Origin: Apteryx mantelli
Lineage: Eukaryota > Chordata > Aves > Apterygiformes > Apterygidae
NCBI RefSeq assembly: GCF_036417845.1
Contig: NC_089980.1
Coordinates: 58,526,501-58,590,500, forward strand
Reading direction: 5' to 3'
Length of the DNA: 64,000 nt
Notes under the pieces: model-generated
The model's database searches: none
Told to the model about the DNA's origin: nothing
Seen by the model: the letters and a program-made list of their open reading frames with translations, nothing else
Shown here: piece by piece, positions 36,507-49,200 of the stretch
Layout of the letters: every line of letters begins with the position of its first letter
Position numbering within the stretch: the first letter of the stretch is position 1
Made by a program: the position numbers and the translations under genes

Positions 36507-39500
36507 TTCTGCCTCTGCCAGGGCTGCCCCTACCTGTGTCACCTCCCTGCATGTTTTTACAGTGCAGAGAGAGGGTTTAGCAGTTGCTGCCCATGTGGTA
36601 TCTACTGCATCAGCTGGACTTTGATTGCCCAGTGGAATTAAACAAAAGTCACTTTGAAGCTGTCGGTTGGTAAGAAAATAATTTAAAATTAAACCAGTTC
36701 TGAAACTATCTACCACAAGTGGTTACAAGCCTCAGTGTTGTAAAACTGGACTGTTTCCTCTTTTCCTCACAACGATTATGTCCTTGATTCCTCCTTTAGG
36801 CTTCTTTGGCAATTCTTGCATAGTAATAAAAAGGCATGACGCAGCATATGTTTTGTGGCTCACCTTGCCAAACAAAATTACAATGTTAGTGTAGCTTCTT
36901 TGCCTTTGCATAATTAACTCTACAAAGGAGAAAGAGAGAGGGTAAGCATTTGTGCTAAGATGAAAGGAAAAACAAGAAGTATAAAAGTCTGTTTTAAAGT
37001 AGTTTCTGTTTAAAGTAATTCTTTTAAAAATGACTTATCTTGAAACTGTTACAGACAATTAGGGAAAGTCATACAGTTTCTAAATGTCTGTTGTAAGTCT
37101 GCAGCTACATTGCTAAGGTTAAAAAAAAATAGATTCTACTTCGAGCGTTCACAAACATGGCACTGCAGAGCATCATCTGTGTAACATTTGCTGGGGCCAG
37201 GAGGAAGAGGGCTGCAAAGGAGCCGTGCCATCCACGCCCTGCAGGCTCCTGTGGCATCATTCTGATTTTTAGTGGCTTTTAGGTCAGTCTTTGGGTTATG
37301 CTAAACTGCACTAACTGCCAACAAAGGAAATTTAGTGTGTGCGTGGGGGTTAAATTGAGCTTGAGGTGTGCCCAGCTGTTCCCACATTTTCATCACCTTA
37401 CTCTTGTCACCATCTCTCAGGGCCTTGAAAGTAGAGCACTGACAACCCTGGACAGTCCAAAGAAGGATTTCCCAATACATAGGATGATGACAGGGAAAGG
37501 GGAAATCCTTCAGTCTATGGATCTGCCAAATTTGTTCCAGGAAAAAAGCATAAAGCTGCCCCAACAAGCCTACTCTGTTTATGTTTGCTATTAACTAGTG
37601 TTATAGCTGAACTGTGATTCAAGCAGCCTGATTAGTTCAAGTAGAGAACGTTACAGACTAGCTCCTATTCTCATTAATGCTAAAGACAAAATTCCCAGCA
37701 AAAGATCTGGCCCTTAGTTTCTGGAAATTCCCTAGGCAATCCAACAAAGTCAGTAAAAACTGAAAAGAAATAGATGAGCAAAATTTTGCAATCAGCTATG
37801 ACAGCTGGCAGCAGCAAGGTTGCCCAGGTAGAATGGGGATCCTGCACTTCTGTTACGTCTCCTTTGCTTTTAGTCAGCCTCCAGACATGAAACCTTGTCA
37901 TGCTTTTCTATCACACCCAACTCAACACCCCATTGTGCAAAGTGTTGTACAGTCATAAAGACTATGGCAGTCTGCCTCAAAGGTCTTACAAAGACCTTTG
38001 CACAATGTCGCTGCAGCCAAAACTTGTTTATTAAATGCTCACTTATCAGAAATGAGGTCCAATCATTTGATAAGTATTAAACATGCTAATGCATTAAATA
38101 CACTAAAATATTGCCTGCTTATCCCAACCCCTGTTTACCTAAATTACCTTCACATTCACTGTGGTATGCTATGGATGAGATTTGATTGCATTTGCTAATT
38201 ATAGAAGAGTTGAGCCAACATCAGCTGGTGTTACTACTGCACTAAAATATTTTGGCAAAAAAAAGGCATCATCCACAGCAAATTGAAGTTATTCTTCGGA
38301 ATGAAGACAAGAGGAGTCTCCAAATACAATGGAAAAATAAGTCAGTGCTTCAAGAACAGAAAGAGGGAGAGTCAATGATGTGGAAGAAAGTGTGATCAAA
38401 GCTGCAAAGCGTAGTTCTGTATTTGACAAAACCCATCTTGCACAAACCATCCCAGGAGGCTAAAATCACGGTGTCCTCTCAGCTCACCATAGGCATAATT
38501 TCTGCCAGAGCATCTACAAAGCAGCTGCCATGCTAAAAAGAAATAGCATTGGTACCTGATACACCCCAGGTTCAGGGAGAGCCCATGAACCAGCCTGACA
38601 CATGCTGTTTTGACTGGCTACCCAGGTATTAAATCAGAATGGCCAACCAGAGGATCTGCACTGTTGTGGGGCTTGGTTCGCCACAGCCTTCTTGACAGTC
38701 CTTTTTGAAAAGAACAACTCAGAATGGTTAACAGTTAGAGAGAGTGTCATTACCAGCAGATGGTTTCTTGAGTAAGAGTCTGAAAGTTGTTGGGTGTGTT
38801 TGCTTGGTTGCTGTAGAGGTTCCTCTTTCCCTAGAACACTTCAACCCAACTTCTTTTATGGACCATGTCCCTTGTGGTTCTCGTGCCCTCAGGAGCTGAC
38901 GGGGGAGCAGGGAGCACCCAGGGGACATGTGATCTGGTCGCAATGTGCAAGGACAGGCAGCACAGTTGGCACCTGAGTAAGCGTCTCTGAGACGAGTCAA
39001 AGACACTTCATACACAGAGAAGTGCTCAGCTCATCTCCCGAGTGCGAGCAAAGAGGGATTAATCAGGCCTTTCCCCACCAACCCACGGCACCTGCTGAGT
39101 ACAGTTCTGCTGGCGGACACCTTCCTTCAGAGGGCAGGAAAGGCTTTTGGGACGCTCTCTCTTGAGTTCAGATAGGATTCATGAGGAGACTTCAACACTT
39201 ATGGGCAACAGCTTCCTGTTTCGGATGGTCACTGTTAATTTTACAGTGGTGCATGTTCAGTAGTTGCAACCTTGGTGCACTGCTGGGCCCAGCTCGCTCT
39301 ATCCAGGGAGCTGAGTGCACAGTTGGCTCCTGCGCTGCAACTAATAGATTAAAGCTTCCAATAAATCAAGTGTTTTACAAAAGCAGGAATGACTGATTTC
39401 ACAATGTGATTAAAATCATCAAGGGAAAACATTTCAAGTGTTCAATAATTTACACTGACCACCTGTACTTTTAAAGTAACTTTCCCCATTCAATTTGCTT

Positions 39501-40439
39501 AACTTTAAGGGATTCTTGCCATGTTCTTGAAGCCATTTCCTCCCCTCATTTCAGCTCTCATTGCTCCTGAACACTTTAGTAATAAATAAAAGTACTGTAG
39601 TGCTGGAGATATTGTTCTGGGGATGAAAAATGCAATGTGATTTACTATAAAATAGTCTATGCAGGCAGCTGATCCTAACATGCTCTGCATCCTTCCGAAA
39701 TCAAGATAATTTGCAAAATATTATTGCAAAATTGGGTTTATATTTCAGTTTCCTTTTTTATGATTCTTATTTTTAAGCAGGCCTTTTCAAATGAGTTTTC
39801 AGTTAGTTTTTTCCATGCCTGCTTTTCACTCTAAACAGTGTTAGAAAAAGCATGCCTACTTGTTCTTACTTTAGTTTTGGCAGGTTTTATATGCACATTT
39901 GGAACTCTTATCACACCTTACAGAAGAGCTGGAACTGTTTGTTTATTTATTTATTTTAAACTAGGAATTATTTTCTCTCCAGCATGCTTTGATCCTCTAC
40001 AAGGTCAGCTCTTTGTCTCTGATGAATTAATTCTTCAGTACAGACAAGAATTGAATTCCTAAAATAAAAGATCAGTAGGAAAAATCCACACACACACCCC
40101 CATTTTGACAAAAGTAGTAACAAGCTAACTCCTTCCAACTCACACGAGAGTAGAAGAAAAATTATAGGACATATTCATCACATCAACTGTCATCATTCCA
40201 TTAAAAGTGAATGATTCTTGACAATTTATGCCACCAGAAGGTTTGCTACCATGTCTCTGTGATGCAAAATTCATTCTGGAGTTATTTGTTCAGGCAGGCA
40301 GCTCTGCCATGTCCCTTAGTCAAGGCTGAATGGAAGTGCCCACATTAGAGGCAGGGAGAAGAGGGAAGACAGGAGTGACGGGAAGTCGGGTGCAAAGACA
40401 TATCAAAGCCACATCTGTGAGAGGGGAAAGCAGTGAGTG

Positions 40440-40790
40440 CTTAGGAAAAATGCCTACAAGGGTAGGTGACCAGCAGTCCTGACCTAGATCTTTGTCATTG
40501 ATGGCCCTGGAGGACTTTTTAGCCATGCATTTGTCCAGCCACGTTTTAACTCTGGTTTTACATTGACATGAGCAGCACCCCGTGGAAGGGGCTCCATCAC
40601 TTCTCTGCATGGAAAGGTACTTTCTTGTCTCTGTTTTAAGCAACCTGATCCTTCCACCTGATGGCCCCTACTTTCTTCGCGGTGAGAAGCAGTAGGTTAA
40701 CACCTGCTCTTCCCCACCTCTGCGCCACCCGAAACTGATCTCCACCAAATCACCCCGTCACTGTTCCTCCATCAACCTGATGAGTGGCAG
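40440..40790 (+). repeat. Probable ancient amniote repeat fragment
   Basis: The layout, with AAAGGTACTTTCTTGTCTCTG, then TGATGGCCCCTACTTTCTTCG, then a GAGAAGCAGTAGGTTAACAC segment and a CACCTC...CCA stretch, resembles an old repeat common in turtle and crocodile genomes, recalled from memory. It lies just left of unclassified repeat copy B and may be part of the same insertion complex. The class is not assigned. Confidence 0.35.
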
Positions 40791-40897
40791 TTTCTGTCAG
40801 CTCTCCCTTCCCAGAGCAGCACACCTCATGACACATATGACACAGACAGACATTTGGGCTCCATCAAGGCTTTGTCTTGTTAGACAGGTGACCAGTG

Positions 40898-41094
40898 TGG
40901 ACACATGGGCTGCAGGAGGAGCAGGCCAACTCCAAGGGCCCTAGCTGGGGCACCAGAAGTGCTGTGGGATGCAGCACAGGGACATCCAGCACAGCCTCTG
41001 CCATCCTGCCGGGGTCTAGAATGAGTCCAGCCAAGAGGCAGAGAAAGAAAAAGTAATTGAAACCCATCTCTTTGCCCTGTTTAAGCAGATGCTA
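40898..41094 (+). repeat. Unclassified interspersed repeat, copy B
   Basis: Partner of the copy at 30652-30850, about 10.2 kb away and in direct orientation. The strongest match is 40965-41094. The divergence suggests two old insertions of one family, or an old segmental duplication of a short piece. No terminal repeats or poly-A tail are visible. The minus strand has a short open frame in both copies (FFFLCLLAxLILD), which probably only reflects the A-rich segment. Confidence 0.6.
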
Positions 41095-44079
41095 CTGCTT
41101 GACCAGGGAACACAACTGGCTGCCCGCTGTATCATGAGCAGCTGATAGCCCATTACCTCTGCTTTCTGGCACCGCGATACCACCTGTTCTGAGGAAGGCT
41201 GTCCCCCATGGTCATTTTCACAAGCCAGTCTTGAGTGAGCTTCCTTTTATATCACAACATTTCAATTAAAGAAAATATTCATCAACTGATTTAAGGTAGA
41301 GAAGGTAAAATATGTATCTGCATAATTGCATAATACAGAAAACTTATTTTAAAAGACCCCTTACACCTGAGTGCTTTATCTTTTTGGATTCCAATGGCAT
41401 TTTTTGGTGTTGTGATTAAGCAGAAAGTTTGACAAAAAGAAGCAATCTTTACCCAGGTAATGGTATCCAAAACAAAACCTTTCTTTGGACAAAAATCATT
41501 TCCTTGTTAAGACATACTGGAATGGAGATGGAGAGTGAAGGAGCTGGGAAAGGAAGAGGAAAGGAAAAGTCGACCATTTTAGAGAACTCCACACATTCAG
41601 ACAAAAAGATAAACACATATAGGAGAGGACAAAGAAATAGGATGGACAGAGTGTGCTGAATAGGAATAATTCCGTATTAATGATGACATGAATGCTAAAT
41701 AGTCAGTGAAATCTAAGCATGCCCACTTTATGTGCTTGGAGACTGTTGGTGCTGACTTTCCAACTACAGCTTCTCTTGCAGGTGCACACATTATCCTCAC
41801 TTTGCCAAGACACAAGTTAGGGTAAATTGTCTTTCCGGTTATTTCTGCATAAGTGCTAATAGCATGAAGAGTCATGGGACTGACGTGTGGCTTTCTATCC
41901 TGTCTCACAGAAGTCAACAAGAGGTTTGAACCTGGCTGCAGTGGGTGCCAGGTGCTCGGTTTGGGGCAGCCAGGTCTTCTCAGAGGGACATTTTCATTGC
42001 TGCCAGTTGCCAGTCCATTTTTGATCCAGCAGGATTAACTATGTTGCCATCTCAGAGCACAGTGGAAAGTCTCTCTGTTACAACAGGCTCTTGCCTGAGG
42101 TGAATTACTTTTAATAGATGTTTTGTTTCAGGAAGCTTGAAATGATGAGCTGGCATTGCTACTTTTGATTTTACTTTAGGAAAGATGAGCTACAATATCA
42201 GGGGGTTCTTTGCTTGCCAGCAGTATGATTTCTTTTAACCAGAATAACATTTGCTTAATGTAAATATGCCAGTTGTCTACACCTCTAGGTATATGTTTAA
42301 AAATGATAAATAAATTACCCATCCATGGCATCCATGGGAAGCTTCTCAAATCTTCCCACAGCTTTTCACAGCTTTTTTGAAGCATTATAAAGTCTGATCC
42401 AAAGTCCAAAAGCATAACCGGGAGAGTTCTCCAGTTGATGTCAGTGGATTCTGGATTAGACCATAAAAGAAACGTACTACCAAAGCAGTTTGTAAATTTG
42501 TGTTTTTATGAGGAATCAGCTTTCTGAGACCCAGCTGAGTAATGGAATATGCAGCATTTAGCATTGCAGCTCACCCAATCAACCACCTGTGATTGGTTTA
42601 TTCTCTTTGAGGTTTGAAAGTTTCTACACTTTCCAAAGGAGCTTCCTACAACTCAGAGCAATCATCAGAGGATGCATCAGATCAACTACTGCTAGATAAG
42701 GACATGAAATCAGACCTGTTTCAAGAATACCAGCTATCAGCGGATAGTCACAGCTCTTCCATAACAGTTGAAGAATGTTTTCTTTTTATACAATTCTATA
42801 TCAAGTGCATATAGAGGAGTCAGTTATGAAATTGTACTCATATGGTTGATTGGGATGTTAGAATAAAGGCAAAAACTCCCTTAGAAACCATCCCAAATTT
42901 TAGGCAAGCATCCATGGGAACTCCAGGAGTTCTCTTTGGTTCTGGGTATCCCATAAAGAAACATCAGTTCTACTCAGTTAAGTAGCTGCTTCTTCACCCT
43001 AATGCCAAGACTTGATGTAGTGGAGCTAAACTATAGCGAAGTAATGGAATCAATAATGTTATTAAAATAACTTGCAGAAGAGTTAATGGCCACCCTGCCA
43101 ACAGTGCTTACAGGCAAATAGCTTCGTGTTTAAAGGCTCTTCAGCAAGAACACATCAAAACCACTAATGACAGCCGAAAGCAAACTCGCCTTCACCCAGC
43201 TCAAGGGAGCTTTCCCAGAAGAGCACAGGGGCTGGGCAATTGGCAACCACCCCTCACTCAGCACCTAGGACCTCTTGCGCATGGGAGACAGCCCTGGGCT
43301 CAAAGAGGGTCAGCTTGGGTGGGATGGCAGCAAAGAATATAGGAGAAGCAGCTTCCACAAGCAAGGTTTTTACTGGAAGTTTTGAGCGGGAAGCTACATT
43401 TAGGTAAAGCTGTTCTAGCATTAATCCAGCTAGGGTGAGATATTACCAGGAACAATGCACACAGTGCATGTATAACTGGCCGGAAAAGATTAATCTAGTC
43501 TTGAAGGCCAGATACATCTTGGTTGGCCATTTAGAAGCTGGAGCCATGTTCAATAGCGCTTCCAGAGCACGGAGCACAGCGAGTTCTGCCTCGTAATGAG
43601 GACTCCTTGATGCTGTGACAGTGATGATGAAATAGCTCTTATTGGCTTGAGCCTCCATGATTAAAAACACACTTTAATGTCAATGCTTAATTGAATAAAG
43701 AAGAATCTAATTATCTGTTTATTACACATAGAACTTCTAAATGTTTTGTAAAGTTTAAGCCCTCTCATTGTACATAGACATAATAGGTACCATAAAAGAA
43801 TCCTGAGACAGGCAGATGGAGAAGATAAGTATTTTAATAACATGTTTGTACTGTTCATGCTTTACACAAATAACACAAACATTTTCACCACTATTAGCAA
43901 GATGTCCTGAAATTTAATGACAAGTTCATAGACGGGGCAGATAATTGTGAAAGGTAATATTAATTTTTCCTGACACAAGTGAGTGCTAAATATGCAGGGG
44001 CGTATCTGTTCAGCTGTATTCCAGTACTCCTTTTGTGCTCTTCCTTGAACTGAGTACAGCTATCATCTCTTTAACTTCT
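41095..44079. other. Non-coding DNA, no gene seen
   Basis: AT-rich sequence between the unclassified repeat and the CR1 relic. No recognisable element or coding frame. Confidence 0.55.
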
Positions 44080-46265
44080 TCCTGACTAGATACTCTGCAA
44101 AACTTGATTGTGGAGGTGAAGGTGAAAAGTTACTGGGGTGAGAGTGACCTTGAAGTGGTAGCATTCATGACTTCTAGGAAAGGAGGCAGGGAAAAAAAAC
44201 AGAGACAAAACAGGGGACTTCAAGGATACAGACTTGAGCTAACTCAGGGTGTCACTACACAAGATCTCAGGGGAACAAATCCAAGTCAGAAAGGACTTTT
44301 GGAGAGTTGACAGCGCTCTAAGGAAGTTGTATGGAGGGCACATGCACAAAAGAAGTGCTGAAGAACTACCTGTGAACTGCTCAGTGCTACTACTTAGCAC
44401 AAGCACCAAAGAAGGCTAGTAAGAGATGAACTGGATAAATCATGAGCTCTCCATTAGCTGCAGAAGTGCAGAGGAAGCACACAGAAAGTGGAACTGGGTC
44501 ATGTTACTAAGTATAAAAATATAGCGTAAACATGGAGGAACAAAATGAAAAAGTTTTAAGTAATGCAACATGCAGTGGGCGTCAGTGTGTTTATTAGTAG
44601 CAGAAAGAGGGCCAAAGAAAGAGCAGGGCCTGTGAGGAGAAGGAGTTACTGGGTGATAATGCAAAGTACACAGAAGTGTTTGACACTTTTTTTTCCTTCA
44701 GTCTTTACTCAAAGTTGCCCCTTTTACGATATGTTTAACACAACTAGCACAAACAGTCAAAGGGTAAGAATACAGGAGAGAAAGAGCACATCAGAGAGTG
44801 TCTAAATAAGTCAGATATTTTCAAACTGGCAAGGCCTGATGAAAATCATTTTACCATACTGGGAAAACTGGCTGAAGCTACTCGAAGCCATCAGCACAGA
44901 GCTCAGAGGCAGGGGGTTGTGTTTCTTGCAGACTGGGAAAGGCAAACTTACACCTACCTTTAAAGGGGGGAGGGGGAACAGGAAGAGCCAGGAATCAGAG
45001 ACCAGGCAACTTAATTTCAATTCCTGGAAAAATACTGGAAGTGGTAATTAGATAAACTATTTTCCAGCACCTAGAAGACAACAAGGAGACAAGGAACAGC
45101 GAGCACTGATTTGACAAGAACAAATCACATCAAATCAATCTAATTTCCTTCTATAGTAGGTCTTATATCTTGATTTTAATATGGCTTTCACCACTGACTC
45201 ACCTGACACTTTCATAAACAAGGTAAAGAAACATAGTTTAGAAGAAACTGCTATTAGAGGGGTGTATGGCTGGTTGGAAACCCAGACTAAGAGCAGTTAT
45301 AAATGCTTCACTGTCAAACCAGCAGTATGTATCAAATGAAGTTCTGAAGCCATCTGTTTTATGTCTGGCAGTGTTCAGTATTTTCATTAATATCTTTGAA
45401 GAAATAAGAGTAGAGAACACTTATTAAATTAGCATAGGACACCACAAAGAACAAGCACTTTGGAGAACAGGATGAGAATGTAAAACAATCTTGACAAATT
45501 GGAGAAACATACGGGAAAAGAAGTGCCATTCAGTAGGGACAAAGTGGAGCTCTGCATTTAGGTAGGCGTAATCAAGTACTAAAAGATGAGCTGGGGAACA
45601 ACCAGCATAGCAGAAGTTCTGCAGAAAAAGATCTAGGGATGACAGCTCAACATGAATGAACACAGCCGTGCTGCAGTGAAAAATGAAAGTACTATAATGA
45701 GGTGTATAAACAGAAGTACTGTCTGTGACAAACAGGAAATATTTTTTCCCCTGTTCTCTGTGCTGTGAAGACTTCAATTGAAGTGTCATATGTACAGTCT
45801 GGGCCACTACAGTTCAGGGAGACTGTGAACTTACTGGAGAAAGTGCAAAGAAGAGCAATGGGAATGGCCAGAAGTCCAGAAAAGGTGTCAAGTGGGAAAG
45901 ACTGCATAATATAAAACTGCAAAACTGTATTGATAAGATCATCTGGACCAAAGAAGCGTGTGGGCAGTGAAGACATGGTAGTGGTCATCTAATATATAAA
46001 GCTGGAAGGGAGTAATCTCATTTCTAAGTCCATTTGGGACATGAGAGTAATAGGCTTAAATTAGAGCAAAGGAATTAAAAAACCTTTTTAAGAGTAAGGA
46101 CAGGGAAGCACTGGAATCGGTTGCCTGGGAAGTTGTAGAATATCTAGCATTAGAGGTTTTTAAGAACAGCCTGGAAAAGGCATTAGTCAGTTGATCCTGC
46201 CTGGGGCTCAGGGAGGAGTAGGTGGCCTACCCATGATCCTTCCAGCCCCACCTCCTACAATTTCC
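44080..46265 (+). mobile_element. CR1-type LINE relic (ORF2 and 3' end)
   Basis: A CR1 non-LTR retrotransposon, plus-oriented and broken by many stops and shifts. In order: an endonuclease C-terminus, GESDLEVVAF (44137-44166), like the CR1 GCSDHEMVEF block; EVFDTFFSFSLYS (about 44670-44710), like EVFNTYFASVFT; RPGNLISIPGKILE (about 44998-45040), like YRPVSLTSVPGKILE of reverse transcriptase; HLEDNK...LISFY (about 45070-45155); LDFNMAF (45169-45189), matching LDFSKAF; and VFSIFINIFEE (45371-45403), matching LFNIFINDLDE. The catalytic FADDTK region reads LA-stop-DTTK near 45429-45446. EKDLGMTAQHE follows near 45625. The 3' portion, with a CR1-like ending, stops by about 46265. The copy is old and inactive. 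The 5' part of ORF2 and all of ORF1 are missing, as usual for 5'-truncated copies. Confidence 0.85.
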
Positions 46266-49200
46266 AAGACTGGTTAAGCTTGGCGATTCAACTCACAGCC
46301 TGCAGCTGAATGTCTCAAAGGCCAGAGTGCATTCCTCCATGAGGACAACTGAACCAAACAGATCAATTGTAACTTTAGCTAATGAAATAGCTTTGACTAG
46401 AAAAAAAGGGACAGGAAGACATTAAACAGCATGAATCAAGTCAGCATAATACAATGGGATGACATTATTTGCCTGCAGCCTACTTGATGTTGTCCACCAA
46501 CAGAACTGGCATCTCATTGCAACCCTTTGGAAACCTGTTGCTACGGGGTTTCCTCTTGCAGCCTGCAGCACAGCATCAAGGCTCTGAAGAAATACCCTCA
46601 AACTCTCTCTTCCTCCTCTTTTACCTTGTACCTTTTACCTACTCTCTAATCTCCTGTCTGGACTGTCCTGCTCTGGGAAATGCTGCCTGTTTGCTACCTT
46701 CAGTAGAAATCCTTGCTGGTGCCCCAAATGCCTCTCTTGGTTATGAGATTCCCAAAATGCACAGTTTCCTACCTTCCCCTCAGGTGCCTTGAAATGCAGC
46801 TCTGTCGCCTTCCCATCCATGTTAGCCCTCCCCTTAAAGTCCTCCATGCTTTTATGTCATGCAGTATCATGGCCATCTCTGCTTATCAATCTCTTCAACT
46901 CTAGTCCTCCGCTCTTCCCAGGACTTTCCATTTGCCACTTTAGACTTTCGCACCTCATTACAGTAATCTGTGCTTGCCATTTCCCTGGCTGCCCACAAAG
47001 CCTAGTGGTTGACACAGGAGAAGGAAACTCCATCTCAGTTGAAGTCAAGATGCAAAGAAGTAACTCTGGCAGTCCTCAGCAATCCTGTTCAAATCCTATC
47101 TCTAATCCAACTTCCTTTGAGATATTTCCTTTCTCCCCTGACTAGATTACTTCATCTCTCTCTTCTCATGATCCAGCCTCCTACATGTAAGGCAGAATTG
47201 ATGGTCAAAATGGTGCCTCCTGACTTTAAACATCTAAAGGTTACCTAAGAATGGGGGCTTGTGACACAAGTAAAAGCATACTGTATTTTTAAATAAAAGC
47301 TGCAGGCTTGATCCCTTAAGCTTATGCCCTAGGTATCCAGTTGATTATGCACTGTGTAAAAGACACTCAGTGTGGATATGTGTGTTTTACCATCTGTCAG
47401 GTTCTTGTTAGCTCTGTGTACTGATGTGCCACTAAGTTCATCAATACACTGATACTCTCTTAAGGCTGGTCTCCAAAACGAAACAAGGACCCATCTTATT
47501 ATATGGCCACTGAGAACCCCCTCTGTGCTTTGGTGTTTGTGGAGATGGAGAGTGGATGCGGGCTGTGGCTCAGAGCACAGACACGCAGATGTAAAGGTTG
47601 ATCTGATCACTGCATGGTGTCAGTGGTATGTGTCTCTATAACCACACTCGAAGGACCTTTCCCCTCTCCTTCCAGCTCTTCCACTTCCCTTCCCAAAAAG
47701 AGCTAAAAAAACCCAAAACAACAGCCAATAGAAACTATCACGTTTGGGGAAAGCTCACAGGCAAATAAGTGAATGCAGTACAAATATTTCAAACCAGAAC
47801 TGCTCTAGATGACCTTGCAAGTAAAATATACAACACCTAATTCTCTAAATATTATGATGGAAATGACAAAGCAGGGAAATAGCTGCTGAGAAAGCACAAA
47901 TGGACACTGGTTACAGATTACACAGATTATCAGAAGAATGTTCCATATCATACAAAGGACATGCTCAAATTTTCTGTTCAGTATTAATAAAAGATACCTG
48001 AAATCAGTAGTGCCAATGATTCCTTCTGCGAATATTGGGCAATATATCAGATTGCAGCTTGTTTCTCATCAGCACCCAGGAACCTTGTTCCTCCTGCAAG
48101 AACAGACAAAATTTCCATCAACTTCAGGGGCATAGTCCAGGCAGCTTTCTGCACCTGTTCCGCAGTTTAACTTGAAATCTAAAATAAGGCATGGTTTGTA
48201 ATTTTATTGACAACTACCATTCCTATTAGCTTTCATATATTTTTAGGGTTTCACAGAAAGAGCTGGGTTTGGACCTGTTTCATCAGTTGTCCCAGAAGAT
48301 TGCACCCAGGTCTATAGTGCCCCCACCTCCAGCACAGCCGACAGTATCTTGGGCACAGTACTGTGCATGGCCAAGGGGTCAAGCAGAAAAGTCAGGGCAA
48401 GCAACCTGGAAGCAGTTCAAAGGGAGAGAAAGGCTTGGCAGCCTCAGAGCCTCTGCACGCAGCATTGGGCATGTGCTGCTGGGACTCATAAGTGGAAGAG
48501 GAAAGTCTAAGTGTTGGCCTCCAACAAGCTTCTGGAGACCAGGGTAATGGGCCGTGAGGCAATTACTGCGGAGTCCCAGGCCAGGAAGCTTGAGCAGAAG
48601 AAATGTTATGACAGTGCAAACAGTTACCTCAGTTGCAAGTGTGATAGGAAGTGACATTGCAAACAGAAATGTAACCTGTCAAGGCCACAGCTCTATGCTT
48701 GGGCTCATGAGATTGTCTTTTAACCAAGATCAGTCCCACAAGTCTCTGTTGTCACTCTCAACAAGAGTGTCAGCTCTCTCAGGTTGTCTCCCAAAAACTG
48801 AAGACGTCTGGGCACAACCTAGGATGCCCAGTCCTTTCTCCCAAGGATGTCCAGAAGACTGCTGACTATTGTTCCGAACAGTAAAAGCTGTGTAACGTGT
48901 CTGAAAAACCCCAAGAAAGCCACCTCTGGAGCTCCAAACCTGCCATGTGAGCGAGGCCGAGAGACAAAGTTTCCGCCACCTGTCAGGCATCTATGCGTGC
49001 ATGTCAGGCCCTAATTATAGTCAGCAGGACCATGCATTTGAGATATGAAAGCCTTCAGTGCCAGAGCAGGCATTGCAGTGCCACAGGGGAAAATATTACA
49101 GTGAATTACCAGAAGCCCCAGAAGAAATAAAATCATAGCTAAAGGAAATAACACTGAGGAGCACAACATTTGACTTATAAGTATTGTGGTCTGAAGCATA

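Larger units (their letters stand above)
30851..40439. other. Non-coding DNA, no gene seen
   Basis: A GC-rich patch lies at 35560-36380 with a pyrimidine run (35587-35610) and the G11 run. The octamer pair at 32342-32401 is listed separately. Elsewhere the composition is ordinary and open frames are short. Confidence 0.55.

Noticed and set aside
46560..47170. A pyrimidine-rich stretch that recalled the 3' part of L2 LINEs
   Set aside because: Individual phrases look similar but the order does not match, so no family can be supported.
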